Part shown: one piece after another, positions 9,223-17,361 of the stretch | How positions within the stretch are numbered: the stretch's first letter is position 1 | Layout of the letters: each line of letters opens with the position of its first letter | Source of the DNA: Bacteroides sp. 51 | GTDB taxonomy: Bacteria > Bacteroidota > Bacteroidia > Bacteroidales > Bacteroidaceae | Direction of reading: 5' to 3' | NCBI RefSeq assembly: GCF_010500965.1 | Contig: NZ_QVMI01000028.1 | Coordinates: forward strand, 1-64,000 | DNA length: 64,000 nucleotides | Translations under genes and position numbers: made by a program | Notes under the pieces: model-generated | What the model saw: the letters and a program-made list of their open reading frames with translations, nothing else | Database searches by the model: none | What the model was told of the DNA's origin: nothing

Positions 9223-10187
9223 TTAAGGTAGGTATTATAGGAGGTGCCGGTTATACGGCGGGCGAACTGATCCGTTTATTAATCAACCACCCCGACGTAG
9301 AGATTGTATTTATCAACAGTTCCAGCAACGCTGGCAACAAAATTACCGATGTTCATAGTGGCTTATACGGCGAATGCGACCTGACATTCACCGATACTAT
9401 GCCTCTGGATGAGATTGATTTGTTATATTTCTGTACAGCTCACGGTGATACCCGTAAGTTTATGGAAAGTCATAACATTCCGGAAAACTTAAAGATCATC
9501 GACCTCTCTATGGATTACCGCATAGAGAACGACGATCATGAATTCCTTTATGGTCTGCCCGAGCTTAATCGTCGCGCCATCTGCAAAGCTAAATACGTGG
9601 CCAACCCCGGATGCTTTGCCACCTGTATCCAATTAGGACTATTACCGCTGGCCAAACATCTGATGCTGAACGATGATATCATGGTTAATGCCATCACCGG
9701 AAGTACGGGAGCAGGGGTAAAACCCGGCTCAACCACACACTTCAGCTGGCGGAATAACAACATGAGTGTCTACAAAGCATTCGATCACCAACACGTACCC
9801 GAGATCAAGCAATCGTTGAAACAACTGCAAAACAGTTTCAACTCAAGCATTGATTTTATCCCATACCGTGGTGACTTTGCCCGTGGCATCTTCGCCACAC
9901 TGGTAGTAAAATGCAAGGTAGAAATCGATGAGATCAAACGTATATACGAAGAGTACTACGACCGCGACTCATTCGTACACATCGTCGATAAGAACATCGA
10001 CCTGAAGCAAGTAGTCAACACCAACAAATGCCTGATCCATCTGGAAAAACATGGCGATAAGCTACTCATCATCTCCTGCATAGACAACTTGCTGAAGGGC
10101 GCATCCGGACAGGCCGTTCATAACATGAATCTCATGTTCAACCTCGAAGAAACCGTAGGATTAAGGCTAAAACCCACAGGGTTTTAA
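9219..10187 (+). CDS. argC: N-acyl-gamma-glutamyl-phosphate reductase
   Basis: A 322-residue NADPH-dependent reductase that turns N-acyl-glutamyl-5-phosphate into the semialdehyde. The N-terminal Rossmann motif 'GIIGGAGYTAGELIRLL' binds NADP. The catalytic Cys lies in 'YVANPGCFATCIQLGLLP' (PGCFxT, near residue 133). 'TGSTGAGVKPGSTTHF' and the His in 'KAFDHQHVPEI' belong to the active site. In Bacteroides the acyl group is probably succinyl, which cannot be confirmed from this sequence. It overlaps argG by 4 bp. The stop codon is followed directly by a hairpin repeat (10188-10222). Confidence 0.95.
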   Translation: MIKVGIIGGAGYTAGELIRLLINHPDVEIVFINSSSNAGNKITDVHSGLYGECDLTFTDTMPLDEIDLLYFCTAHGDTRKFMESHNIPENLKIIDLSMDYRIENDDHEFLYGLPELNRRAICKAKYVANPGCFATCIQLGLLPLAKHLMLNDDIMVNAITGSTGAGVKPGSTTHFSWRNNNMSVYKAFDHQHVPEIKQSLKQLQNSFNSSIDFIPYRGDFARGIFATLVVKCKVEIDEIKRIYEEYYDRDSFVHIVDKNIDLKQVVNTNKCLIHLEKHGDKLLIISCIDNLLKGASGQAVHNMNLMFNLEETVGLRLKPTGF

Positions 10188-10222
10188 GCGGCGAGGCGCC
10201 GCGGCCAAACTTCCATGCGGAC
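10188..10222. repeat. Stop-codon-adjacent hairpin repeat ('ttccatgcgga' family)
   Basis: The hairpin gcggcg-agg-cgccgc begins at the base after the argC stop and is followed by 'aaacttccatgcgga'. It is the same element as at 7308. Confidence 0.65.
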
Positions 10223-10270
10223 AATAACGCTGGATATTAAAAAAGTTATTAACCATAAATAAAAGACCCT

Positions 10271-10304
10271 GTCTCCCTCTCCTTTGGAGAGGGTTGGGGT
10301 GAGG
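10271..10304. repeat. Inverted repeat upstream of argD
   Basis: The sequence ccctctcctttggagaggg (10273-10291) is a hairpin with the tail 'ttggggtgaggc', ending 3 bp before the argD start codon. It resembles intergenic repeats common in many genomes and may affect the argD leader mRNA. Confidence 0.6.
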
Positions 10305-10307
10305 CTT

Positions 10308-11432
10308 ATGAATCTATTTGATGTATACCCCCTATTCAACATTAACATTGTTAAGGGAAAAGGCTGTTACGTCTGGGACGAGAACGGTACGGAATATCTT
10401 GACCTCTACGGAGGCCACGCCGTAATCTCCATCGGACACTCACATCCTAAGTATGTGGAAATGATTAGCGACCAGGTAAGCAAACTTGGTTTCTACTCAA
10501 ACTCAGTGATTAACAAGTTACAGGAAGAAGTTGCCCGACGCCTGGGACCTATTTCCGGTTACGATGATTACTCACTATTCCTCATCAACTCGGGTGCTGA
10601 AGCAAATGAAAATGCGTTGAAACTTGCATCGTTTCACAACGGACGCACGCGTATCATTTCATTCGGCAAGGCTTTCCACGGGCGTACATCACTAGCCGTA
10701 GAAGCTACAGATAACCCGAAGATCATTGCTCCGATCAATAACAACCGCCATGTGACTTATCTGCCGCTCAATGATACGGATGCCATGAAAGCGGAACTGG
10801 CTAAAGGTGATGTCTGCGCAGTGATCATCGAAGGTATTCAGGGTGTTGGAGGTATCAAAATACCGGAAGATAACTTTATGCAGGAGCTGCGGAAAGCATG
10901 TACCGAAACAGGTACTATCCTGATTCTGGATGAGATACAAAGCGGATACGGGCGTAGCGGAAAGTTCTTCGCTCACCAATATTCCGATATCAAACCGGAT
11001 ATTATTACAGTGGCTAAAGGCATTGGCAATGGGTTCCCTGTTGCCGGAGTATTGATCAGCCCGATGTTTACTCCGGTTTATGGTATGCTGGGAACCACTT
11101 TCGGAGGAAATCATCTGGCATGTGCTGCTGCGCTGGCTGTTCTTGACGTGATAGAAGAAGATCAATTAGTGGATAATGCTGCCAAAGTAGGTGCATACCT
11201 GATGGAAGAACTCAAAAAGTTCCCTCAAATCAAAGATGTTCGCGGACGTGGCTTAATGATTGGTTTGGAATTTGAAGAACCGGTAAAAGAACTTCGCAGC
11301 AAGCTATTATTTGAATATAAAGTATTCACCGGAGTTACAGGAACGCATGTTATTCGTTTACTTCCTCCACTCTGTTTAAGTATGGACGAAGCGAATCTGT
11401 TCCTTGCCCGATTTAAAGCCTGTTTGGCATAG
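10308..11432 (+). CDS. argD: Acylornithine aminotransferase
   Basis: A 374-residue PLP-dependent class III aminotransferase converting N-acyl-glutamate semialdehyde to N-acyl-ornithine. I start it at the ATG at 10308; an in-frame upstream start at 10284 would translate the hairpin repeat. Family marks are 'LDLYGGHAVISIGHSHPK', 'FINSGAEANENALKLA', 'LILDEIQSGYGRSGKFFAHQ' with the PLP-binding Asp, and the Schiff-base Lys in 'ITVAKGIGNGFPVAGV'. In Bacteroidales the product would be used by an N-succinylornithine-type carbamoyltransferase, which is not in this window. Its stop is immediately followed by a palindrome-pair element separating it from proC. Confidence 0.94.
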   Translation: MNLFDVYPLFNINIVKGKGCYVWDENGTEYLDLYGGHAVISIGHSHPKYVEMISDQVSKLGFYSNSVINKLQEEVARRLGPISGYDDYSLFLINSGAEANENALKLASFHNGRTRIISFGKAFHGRTSLAVEATDNPKIIAPINNNRHVTYLPLNDTDAMKAELAKGDVCAVIIEGIQGVGGIKIPEDNFMQELRKACTETGTILILDEIQSGYGRSGKFFAHQYSDIKPDIITVAKGIGNGFPVAGVLISPMFTPVYGMLGTTFGGNHLACAAALAVLDVIEEDQLVDNAAKVGAYLMEELKKFPQIKDVRGRGLMIGLEFEEPVKELRSKLLFEYKVFTGVTGTHVIRLLPPLCLSMDEANLFLARFKACLA

Positions 11433-11527
11433 CTGTAGGGGCGGTTCGCGAACCGCCCTGAACACACGTCATTAGTAAAGTCATTATTATAAACCCAAAT
11501 ACAGGGCGGTTCGCGAACCGCCCCTAC
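11433..11527. repeat. REP-like doublet, copy B
   Basis: Two copies of gggcggttcgcgaaccgccc (outer flanks 'ctgtag' and 'ctac') separated by an AT-rich spacer unrelated to that of copies A and C. The element fills the argD-proC gap, starting at the base after the argD stop and ending 4 bp before the proC start, so the proC ribosome-binding region lies inside it. Confidence 0.85.
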
Positions 11528-11531
11528 GAAT

Positions 11532-12311
11532 ATGAAAATAGGAATCATTGGAGCCGGAAATATGGGAGGAGCTATTGCCCGCGGATTAACACAAGGTACA
11601 TTAATTGCCCCTAAAGACATAACCGTAGCAGACCTTGCCCAAGACAAGCTTAACGAACTTAAAGCTTTCAATCCGGACATACAGGTAACCACCAACAATC
11701 AGAGTGCAATAACTGACGCTGATCTTATCTTGATCGCAGTTAAGCCCTGGTTAGTAAAAGAAGTAATCACCAATCTTCAGATCGACCTGAAAAAGCAGAT
11801 CGTTGTTTCTGTTGCTGCCGGTATTCCTTTTTCCGAATACATAAGTTGGTTAGGCGAGTCGGCCATCCTTTTCCGTTTGGTTCCTAATACCGCTATCTCC
11901 GAGCTGGAAAGCATGACCCTGATTGCCTCCCACAATGCTACAAAGGAACAGGAAAAACTTATTATCAGCCTATTCGATGAGATGGGATTGGCCATGCTTA
12001 TTCCCGAAAAGCAGATTCCGGCAACAACAGCCCTGACATCCTGCGGCATAGCTTATGTATTGAAATACATTCAGGCAGGTATGCAAGCAGGCGTTGAAAT
12101 GGGAATCTACCCCAAAGATGCCATGAAGATGGTTGCACAATCCGTTAAAGGAGCAGCGGAGTTGATTCTGAATAATGACACACATCCGTCTGTAGAGATC
12201 GACAAGGTCACTACTCCCGGAGGCATTACAATTAAAGGAATCAACGAACTGGATCATGCCGGATTTACGTCTGCCATTATCCGTGCGATGAAGAGAAGTT
12301 CTGAGTTTTGA
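11532..12311 (+). CDS. proC: Pyrroline-5-carboxylate reductase
   Basis: A 259-residue reductase making proline from 1-pyrroline-5-carboxylate with NAD(P)H. The N-terminal dinucleotide motif 'IGIIGAGNMGGAIARGL' is clear, followed by 'LILIAVKPWLV', 'VSVAAGIPF' and 'RLVPNTAI'. The C-terminal dimerisation domain carries 'LTSCGIAYVLKYI' and the signature 'VTTPGGITIKGINELDHAGF'. Its place after the arginine genes links two glutamate-derived pathways. The ATG is only 5 bp beyond a REP-like palindrome. Confidence 0.95.
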   Translation: MKIGIIGAGNMGGAIARGLTQGTLIAPKDITVADLAQDKLNELKAFNPDIQVTTNNQSAITDADLILIAVKPWLVKEVITNLQIDLKKQIVVSVAAGIPFSEYISWLGESAILFRLVPNTAISELESMTLIASHNATKEQEKLIISLFDEMGLAMLIPEKQIPATTALTSCGIAYVLKYIQAGMQAGVEMGIYPKDAMKMVAQSVKGAAELILNNDTHPSVEIDKVTTPGGITIKGINELDHAGFTSAIIRAMKRSSEF

Positions 12312-12425
12312 GTTATGAACCATGAGTTTTCCATGCAGTATAATTTGCATAGAAAAGCTAAAAACTATAACTTCACCCCGAAACTCATAACTCATAACTC
12401 ATAACTCAAAACTCATAACTTATCA
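12312..12425. repeat. Short tandem and inverted 'aactcataactc' repeats
   Basis: The proC-XRE gap is filled with 'gagttatgaaccatgagtttt' type sequence and, in the other orientation, four or more tandem 10-11 bp units of 'aactcataactc' (12382-12420), able to fold as a long hairpin. It resembles low-complexity intergenic repeats of Bacteroidales. Confidence 0.7.
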
Positions 12426-12428
12426 GAT

Positions 12429-12983
12429 ATGGACGATCAAATTAAACAAATAGCAGAACGCTTACGTGGCTTACGTGAGGTTTTGGAGTTAACAGTAGAT
12501 GACCTTGCTGCCCAATGCGACATCTCAGCAGAAGAATATCGCCTGTCGGAAACCGGAGAGTACGATATTTCAGTAAGTATGCTACAGAAAATTGCACGTC
12601 GGTACAACGTAGCTCTTGACGCGCTTATGTTTGGCGAAGAGCCTAAAATGTCGTCTTACTTCCTTACCCGTGCCGGGAAAGGGGTATCCATAGAGCGTAC
12701 AAAGGCTTATAAATATCAATCACTGGCTTCGGGTTTCATCGACCGTGATGCCGATCCGTTCATTGTAACCGTGGAACCGAAAGACGAAAGCGTTCCGATG
12801 CACTACAATAGTCACAACGGACAAGAGTTCAACTATGTACTGGAAGGCCGTATGCTTATCAGTATCAATGGCAAAGAACTTATCCTCGAAGAAGGAGATA
12901 GCATATACTTTAATTCTAAACTCATGCACGGAATGAAAGCACTTGATGGCAAGAAAGTGAAGTTCCTGGCAGTAATCTTATAA
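12429..12983 (+). CDS. XRE-family regulator with C-terminal cupin
   Basis: A 184-residue two-domain regulator. Residues 5-65 form a Cro/CI-type helix-turn-helix ('LRGLREVLELTVDDLAAQCDIS...YNVALDALMFG'). Residues 105-184 form a cupin barrel with the metal-site pattern 'MHYNSHNGQEFNYVLEGRM' and 'EEGDSIYFNSKLMHGMKAL'. Proteins of this type sense a small ligand in the cupin and control adjacent metabolic genes. Here the next gene is an acyl-CoA synthetase, and the pair is common in Bacteroidales, so the natural target is that synthetase and possibly its own promoter. The ligand is unknown. A large hairpin repeat separates the two genes. Confidence 0.88.
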   Translation: MDDQIKQIAERLRGLREVLELTVDDLAAQCDISAEEYRLSETGEYDISVSMLQKIARRYNVALDALMFGEEPKMSSYFLTRAGKGVSIERTKAYKYQSLASGFIDRDADPFIVTVEPKDESVPMHYNSHNGQEFNYVLEGRMLISINGKELILEEGDSIYFNSKLMHGMKALDGKKVKFLAVIL

Positions 12984-13068
12984 TTAGTTGACAGTTGATA
13001 GTTAACAGTTGACAGTTATGAAAATATGGCTGCCAACTGTCAACTATCAACTGTCAACTGTCAACTAA
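12984..13068. repeat. Long imperfect hairpin of 'agttgacagttgatag' units
   Basis: The left arm 12984-13017 (tandem agttgacagttgatag units) is complementary to the right arm 13035-13068 (aactgtcaactatcaac units) around a 17-bp centre. It starts immediately after the XRE-cupin stop codon and ends 6 bp before the acyl-CoA synthetase start. It could fold in the mRNA and modulate expression of the second gene. Confidence 0.8.
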
Positions 13069-13074
13069 ATAAAT

Positions 13075-14736
13075 ATGGTAGAGAGATTTTTATCCCAGAC
13101 AACTTTCACTTCACAAGAAGACTTTAAGAAGAATCTGAAAATAAACGTTCCCGAGAACTTCAACTTCGGTTATGATGTTGTAGACTCGTGGGCAGCCAGC
13201 AACCCCGACAAACGTGCTTTGTTGTGGACTAACGACAAGGATGAATGCCGCGAATTCACCTTTGCCGAGATGAAGAAATATACCGACATGACGGCTTCTT
13301 ATTTCCAAAGCCTTGGCATTGGTCATGGCGATATGGTGATGCTTGTCCTGAAACGTCGTTATGAGTTTTGGTTCAGCATTATCGCCCTGCATAAAATCGG
13401 AGCAGTGGCTATTCCGGCTACTCACCTCCTGACCAAGAAAGATATTGTTTACCGCTGTAATGCTGCCGATATTAAAATGATCGTTGCTGCCGGCGAAGAC
13501 ATCATTACCAAGCATATTCTCGATGCAATGCCCGAATCGCCAAGCGTAACACAACTGGTTAGCATCGGTCCATCCGTGCCCGAGGGATTCAAGGACTTCC
13601 ATAAAGGTATCGAAAGTGCTGCGCCATTCGTTCGCCCGGAGAAAGCAAACAGCAACGATGATATCTCGTTGATGTACTTTACATCGGGTACAACAGGCGA
13701 GCCTAAGATGGTGGCGCATGATTTCACCTATCCGCTGGGGCATATCACCACGGGTAGCTTCTGGCACAATCTGCATGAGAACAGCATCCACCTTACCATT
13801 GCCGATACCGGCTGGGGTAAAGCGGTATGGGGAAAACTCTATGGGCAGTGGATTGCAGGAGCAACGGTATTTGTGTACGACCATGAGAAGTTCGTGCCTG
13901 CCGAGATCCTGAAGAAAATACACGATTACCATATCACATCGCTTTGTGCGCCTCCTACGATCTTCCGTTTCCTTATTCGCGAAGACCTGACCAAGTACGA
14001 TCTTTCATCATTGCAGTATTGTACCATTGCCGGAGAAGCGCTTAACCCTGCCGTATTCGAGAGTTTCAAGAAACTGACAGGCATTAAGTTAATGGAAGGT
14101 TTCGGACAAACGGAAACCACATTGACCATTGCTACTTTCCCTTGGATGGAGCCGAAACCGGGTAGCATGGGGATGCCTAATCCGCAATACGACATGGACC
14201 TTATTGACCATGAAGGTCGCTCGGTAGAAGCCGGCGAACAGGGGGAAATCGTTCTCCGTACCGACAAAAGCAAACCTATCGGTCTGTTCAAAGAGTATTA
14301 CCGCGATGCGCAGCGCACCAAAGAAACCTGGCACGATGGTATTTACTACACCGGTGACGTGGCTTGGAGAGATGAAGATGGTTATTACTGGTTCGTAGGC
14401 CGTACAGACGACGTAATCAAGAGTTCCGGCTACCGTATCGGCCCCTTCGAAGTAGAAAGCGCCTTGATGACGCACCCTGCCGTAGTAGAATGTGCCATCA
14501 CCGGCGTACCCGATGAAATCCGCGGACAGATTGTTAAAGCGACTATCATATTGGCAAAGGAATACAAGGAGCGTGCAAGCGAGGAACTGGTCAAAGAACT
14601 GCAAGATCATGTGAAGAAAGTAACTGCACCTTATAAATATCCTCGCGTCATCGAGTTTGTGGATGAGCTACCGAAAACGATCAGTGGTAAAATCCGCCGC
14701 GTAGAAATCCGCGAAAGCGACGGCAAAACGTCTTAG
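13075..14736 (+). CDS. AMP-forming acyl-CoA synthetase
   Basis: A 553-residue adenylate-forming enzyme that activates a carboxylic acid with ATP and transfers it to CoA. The ATP-binding P-loop motif 'MYFTSGTTGEPKMVAH' is near residue 200. 'MEGFGQTETT' (A5), 'YYTGDVAWRDEDGYYWFVGRTDDVIKSSGYRIGPFEVES' (A7-A8 hinge) and the C-terminal catalytic Lys in 'LPKTISGKIRRVEIR' are all present, so the enzyme should be active. It resembles medium-chain or acetyl-CoA synthetase relatives; the substrate is unknown. It is paired with the XRE-cupin regulator and ends at a strong terminator (14791-14838). Confidence 0.9.
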   Translation: MVERFLSQTTFTSQEDFKKNLKINVPENFNFGYDVVDSWAASNPDKRALLWTNDKDECREFTFAEMKKYTDMTASYFQSLGIGHGDMVMLVLKRRYEFWFSIIALHKIGAVAIPATHLLTKKDIVYRCNAADIKMIVAAGEDIITKHILDAMPESPSVTQLVSIGPSVPEGFKDFHKGIESAAPFVRPEKANSNDDISLMYFTSGTTGEPKMVAHDFTYPLGHITTGSFWHNLHENSIHLTIADTGWGKAVWGKLYGQWIAGATVFVYDHEKFVPAEILKKIHDYHITSLCAPPTIFRFLIREDLTKYDLSSLQYCTIAGEALNPAVFESFKKLTGIKLMEGFGQTETTLTIATFPWMEPKPGSMGMPNPQYDMDLIDHEGRSVEAGEQGEIVLRTDKSKPIGLFKEYYRDAQRTKETWHDGIYYTGDVAWRDEDGYYWFVGRTDDVIKSSGYRIGPFEVESALMTHPAVVECAITGVPDEIRGQIVKATIILAKEYKERASEELVKELQDHVKKVTAPYKYPRVIEFVDELPKTISGKIRRVEIRESDGKTS

Positions 14737-14790
14737 CGACAAGTAGCCGCATCGAGGCTAATCAGGAAAGAAATACATACCCATATTATT

Positions 14791-14838
14791 AACGGTTGTC
14801 CGGAGAAAGAATAATTCTCCGGACAACCGTTTTTATTA
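14791..14838 (+). terminator. Intrinsic terminator after acyl-CoA synthetase
   Basis: Arms aacggttgtccggagaa (14791-14807) and ttctccggacaaccgtt (14815-14831) form a perfect 17-bp stem with a 7-nt loop, followed by a T-rich tail (ttttattaat). It is placed to end the transcript of the XRE-cupin/acyl-CoA synthetase unit. Confidence 0.92.
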
Positions 14839-15262
14839 ATGTACTATCTGTACTCTACGAATAAAGAGTTTGTACGCAATGCGTATACTGTCGACACGCA
14901 AGCGCTATAAAGGATGAAGAATAGCGCTGTTTTTCGCAAAGAACAGCGCTGTTTTTCAGGAAGAATAGCGCTATTCTTCATCCTTTATACGGATTTAGTA
15001 AAAACTTGCCAGCGCTACTGTGTCGCTAAGCTAAACGTTAAGTGTATACAGGGTAGCTGTAGTTCGTATTTGATCCCACTACAGTGTGTTTAGAAATGCC
15101 TAACGGGCGGGGTGGTGAATGTTTTTTCTTATTTCTTCCGAAAGGTGACCGTCAACGTTTGCATAGCCTGATTTGCAGATAAAGCCTCTGTGAAGTATCC
15201 CGGTAAAGAGTAATCTCTATATTTGTACCGAATAGATTATGTTATAACTAAAAGACAATAAG
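14839..15262. other. Intergenic region with a four-copy array
   Basis: No gene is supported between the terminator and the small gene at 15263. It contains the 22-bp-period array at 14901-14989; the rest (to 15262) is unremarkable leader sequence. Confidence 0.6.
14901..14989. repeat. Four-copy 22-bp-period array, locus B
   Basis: The self-complementary core agcgct starts at 14901, 14923, 14945 and 14967, exactly 22 bp apart, within units like 'gaatagcgctgttttt'. The outer parts tataaaggatgaagaat (14906) and attcttcatcctttata (ending 14989) are perfect complements, extended to 23-bp arms by the core. Confidence 0.85.
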
Positions 15263-15454
15263 ATGGTTACAAATAAAAAGATTTCTCAGGTGCATGTGTT
15301 TGCCGGAAGCCCTTGGGAGGTAGCCGCAATAATCGGACTTCTTGCTGCGGCCTATATTCAGGTGGATGTTAAAGATGAGGGAGCAAATATTAAACTATCT
15401 GTCCCCAGCGAACAATATGCTGAGGCGGTTCGCCTTATTAGTGCCAGGCAATAA
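15263..15454 (+). CDS. Small DUF2007-like protein
   Basis: A 63-residue cytoplasmic protein: 'VHVFAGSPWEVAAIIGLLAAAYIQVDVKDE' then 'KLSVPSEQYAEAVRLISA'. This beta-alpha-beta-alpha pattern, with the aspartate-rich strand and the ending 'VPSEQYAEAVRLI', is like the DUF2007 family of putative signal-transducing proteins (about 60-70 residues). The Ala/Leu-rich helix is not convincing as a membrane span. It stands alone, followed by a long hairpin shared with the convergent GH20 gene. Function unknown. Confidence 0.65.
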   Translation: MVTNKKISQVHVFAGSPWEVAAIIGLLAAAYIQVDVKDEGANIKLSVPSEQYAEAVRLISARQ

Positions 15455-15471
15455 AGGTAGTTATAATTTAG

Positions 15472-15558
15472 TTTCGTCATTGCGAACCATAGGTGAAGCA
15501 ATCCAGTTCATGTATTTTGTTGACTGGATTGCTTCACCTACGGTTCGCAATGACGAAA
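15472..15558. repeat. Long hairpin with 'cgtcattgcgaacc' arms between convergent genes
   Basis: Arms 15472-15507 and 15523-15558 are complementary over 36 bp with one mismatch, with a 15-bp loop. It has the look of the widespread 'cgtcattgcga' intergenic repeat family. It starts 17 bp after the DUF2007-like gene and ends 3 bp before the GH20 stop codon, so it may act as a bidirectional terminator. Confidence 0.85.
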
Positions 15559-15561
15559 CAC

Positions 15562-17178
15562 TCACCTTTTCCTTGGCACATCGTTCACTCTAAAGAACGT
15601 TTCCGAGTAGCGTGCTCCCCACAAATCATAACGGGCGAACTGCGCTTCCATTTTACGTACAAAGTTTTCCCAACTCTTTCCGTTTGTTGACCAGGCATTC
15701 TCTGCAAGAGCCGACATTCGGGGGAAGATGCAGAATTCTACCTTCCAGGTGGTGGGAATATATTCTGTCCACAAGCAACCCTGTGCACCCCAGATGCGCG
15801 CGGCTTCCTCTTCCGTTAGCTCCTCGGGTACAAGTTGGAAGTCATAAACCTTCCTTAAAGGCAACACTCCTCCCGCTCCGATCTCCGCCTGGCTGCGGGA
15901 TTCTACTTTATTAAAATACGAATAAGCCGAAGAGGTCATAATGACTCTATTACCCTTCTTTGCGGCATTCACCCCATGATTCACCCGCCGCCAGTTCATA
16001 ACTATGCAGTTCTTATCTATTCCTCCTTCAAGAATCTCATCCCACCCAATCAGTGTTTTACCTTTGGAATTCACAACATCCTGCACATAATGAATGAAAT
16101 AACTTTGCAGTGCCCGTTCGTCTTTTATTCCCTTCTCCTTCATAAAGCGTTGCGCCTGTTCCGACTCCTGCCACCAGCGCTTGGCGCATTCATCACCTCC
16201 CACATGGACATACTGCCCCGGAAAGAGATCGCACAATTCCGAGAATACCTCTTTCAGGAACCGGAACACTTCCGGCGTGGGAGCCAACACATTATTAAAC
16301 TTATTGTATATTCCCCACGTCAGGGCAGCCTTCTTTGGTTCATCGGGGGTCGTGCTGAAGTGTGGATAAGTAGCCAACACCGCCATACAATGTCCGGGTA
16401 TATCAATTTCCGGTATCACAGTGATGTGCCTATCTGCTGCATACTTGATGATTTCTTTTGCTTCTTCCTGCGTATAATAGCCGCCATAAGGCAGCTCCTT
16501 ATATACCCCGGGGTATAAGCCTTCAATCTCGCCTTCGCGGTTAGAACCAAACTCCGTCAGCCGGGGATGGGATTTCATTTCAATCCGCCACGCCTGATCG
16601 TCCGTCAGATGCCAATGGAAATAGTTCAGCTTGTGCAGAGCCATATAATCAAGGTACTTCTTGATATACGACACCGGGAAATAATGGCGCACTACATCCA
16701 GATGCATACCACGGTACGCAAAGCGGGGATAGTCGTGCACCTTAACCGCTTGCAAGACAGGAAGTACACCCGCACGGGTGGGAAGCAGTTGGATTAACGT
16801 CTGTACGCCATAAAAAACACCAGCCGCATCGTTTCCTTCAATAAGAATACCGTTTGCAGAAACCTCAAGTGTGTATCCACCCGAAATTTCATCGCTCTTC
16901 TTATTCACCAATGAAATACAATTCGAACTTCGCGTTTTCTTTTCTGTCTTCAACGGATAGCCCAGGTAGCGTTCCAGATAATCTACCAGGAAATCGGCAG
17001 AAGATTGTACTTCTTTGCCCGAAACCGCAATCAGCGTTTCGCGGGTCATGGCAAACTGTCCTTCGGCAGCAATCACTTCTGCCGGTTCGGGAATAATACT
17101 AAAAGATGGGGTTGATTCTTGTGCATGAGCAGTTGCACACATCATTGCTAATGCAGTCATAAGCAAATAACGTTTCAT
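15562..17178 (-). CDS. Exported beta-N-acetylhexosaminidase (GH20)
   Basis: A 538-residue exported enzyme with signal peptide MKRYLLMTALAMMCATAHAQ. Residues 25-150 form the GH20b N-terminal domain. The TIM barrel from about 152 shows 'YRGMHLDVVRHYFPV', 'NYFHWHLTDDQAWRIE', 'IPEIDIPGHC', and the catalytic pair in 'HVGGDECAKRWW' (Asp329, Glu330). GH20 enzymes remove terminal GlcNAc or GalNAc from glycans through substrate-assisted catalysis. The typical host is mucin or N-glycan degradation in the gut. It is divergent from the acetyl esterase gene, with its own promoter between them. Confidence 0.93.
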   Translation of the reverse strand: MKRYLLMTALAMMCATAHAQESTPSFSIIPEPAEVIAAEGQFAMTRETLIAVSGKEVQSSADFLVDYLERYLGYPLKTEKKTRSSNCISLVNKKSDEISGGYTLEVSANGILIEGNDAAGVFYGVQTLIQLLPTRAGVLPVLQAVKVHDYPRFAYRGMHLDVVRHYFPVSYIKKYLDYMALHKLNYFHWHLTDDQAWRIEMKSHPRLTEFGSNREGEIEGLYPGVYKELPYGGYYTQEEAKEIIKYAADRHITVIPEIDIPGHCMAVLATYPHFSTTPDEPKKAALTWGIYNKFNNVLAPTPEVFRFLKEVFSELCDLFPGQYVHVGGDECAKRWWQESEQAQRFMKEKGIKDERALQSYFIHYVQDVVNSKGKTLIGWDEILEGGIDKNCIVMNWRRVNHGVNAAKKGNRVIMTSSAYSYFNKVESRSQAEIGAGGVLPLRKVYDFQLVPEELTEEEAARIWGAQGCLWTEYIPTTWKVEFCIFPRMSALAENAWSTNGKSWENFVRKMEAQFARYDLWGARYSETFFRVNDVPRKR

Positions 17179-17285
17179 AGGATTATATCAAAGGGTCCTG
17201 GTTAACACACTGGTCATAGCGAGACAGGACCCATAAATCTTGCCCGAGCCAGTTATTATTATCCCCCAAGATATAATATTAAAAA

Positions 17286-17316
17286 CAAATGTAGACAAAA
17301 AGAACGATGTGCCAAA
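17286..17316 (-). promoter_or_regulatory. Bacteroidales-type promoter for the GH20 gene
   Basis: On the minus strand, TTTG (complement of 17313-17316) is followed after exactly 19 bp by TACATTTG (complement of 17286-17293). This fits the Bacteroides -33/-7 consensus TTTG-N19-21-TAnnTTTG. It predicts a leader of about 100 nt before the GH20 start. Confidence 0.7.
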
Positions 17317-17322
17317 GTTTTA

Positions 17323-17330
17323 TATCTTTG
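17323..17330 (+). promoter_or_regulatory. -7 element for the acetyl esterase gene
   Basis: TATCTTTG at 17323-17330 fits TAnnTTTG and lies 31 bp before the start codon. No good -33 TTTG is seen at the expected distance, so strength is uncertain. Confidence 0.45.
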
Positions 17331-17361
17331 TATTTTCCAATTCCTAACAAATACATTTACC

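Noticed and set aside
12312-12425. Additional four-copy array of the same class
   Set aside because: The units are 10-11 bp tandem low-complexity repeats with variable number and no fixed 18-23 bp period.
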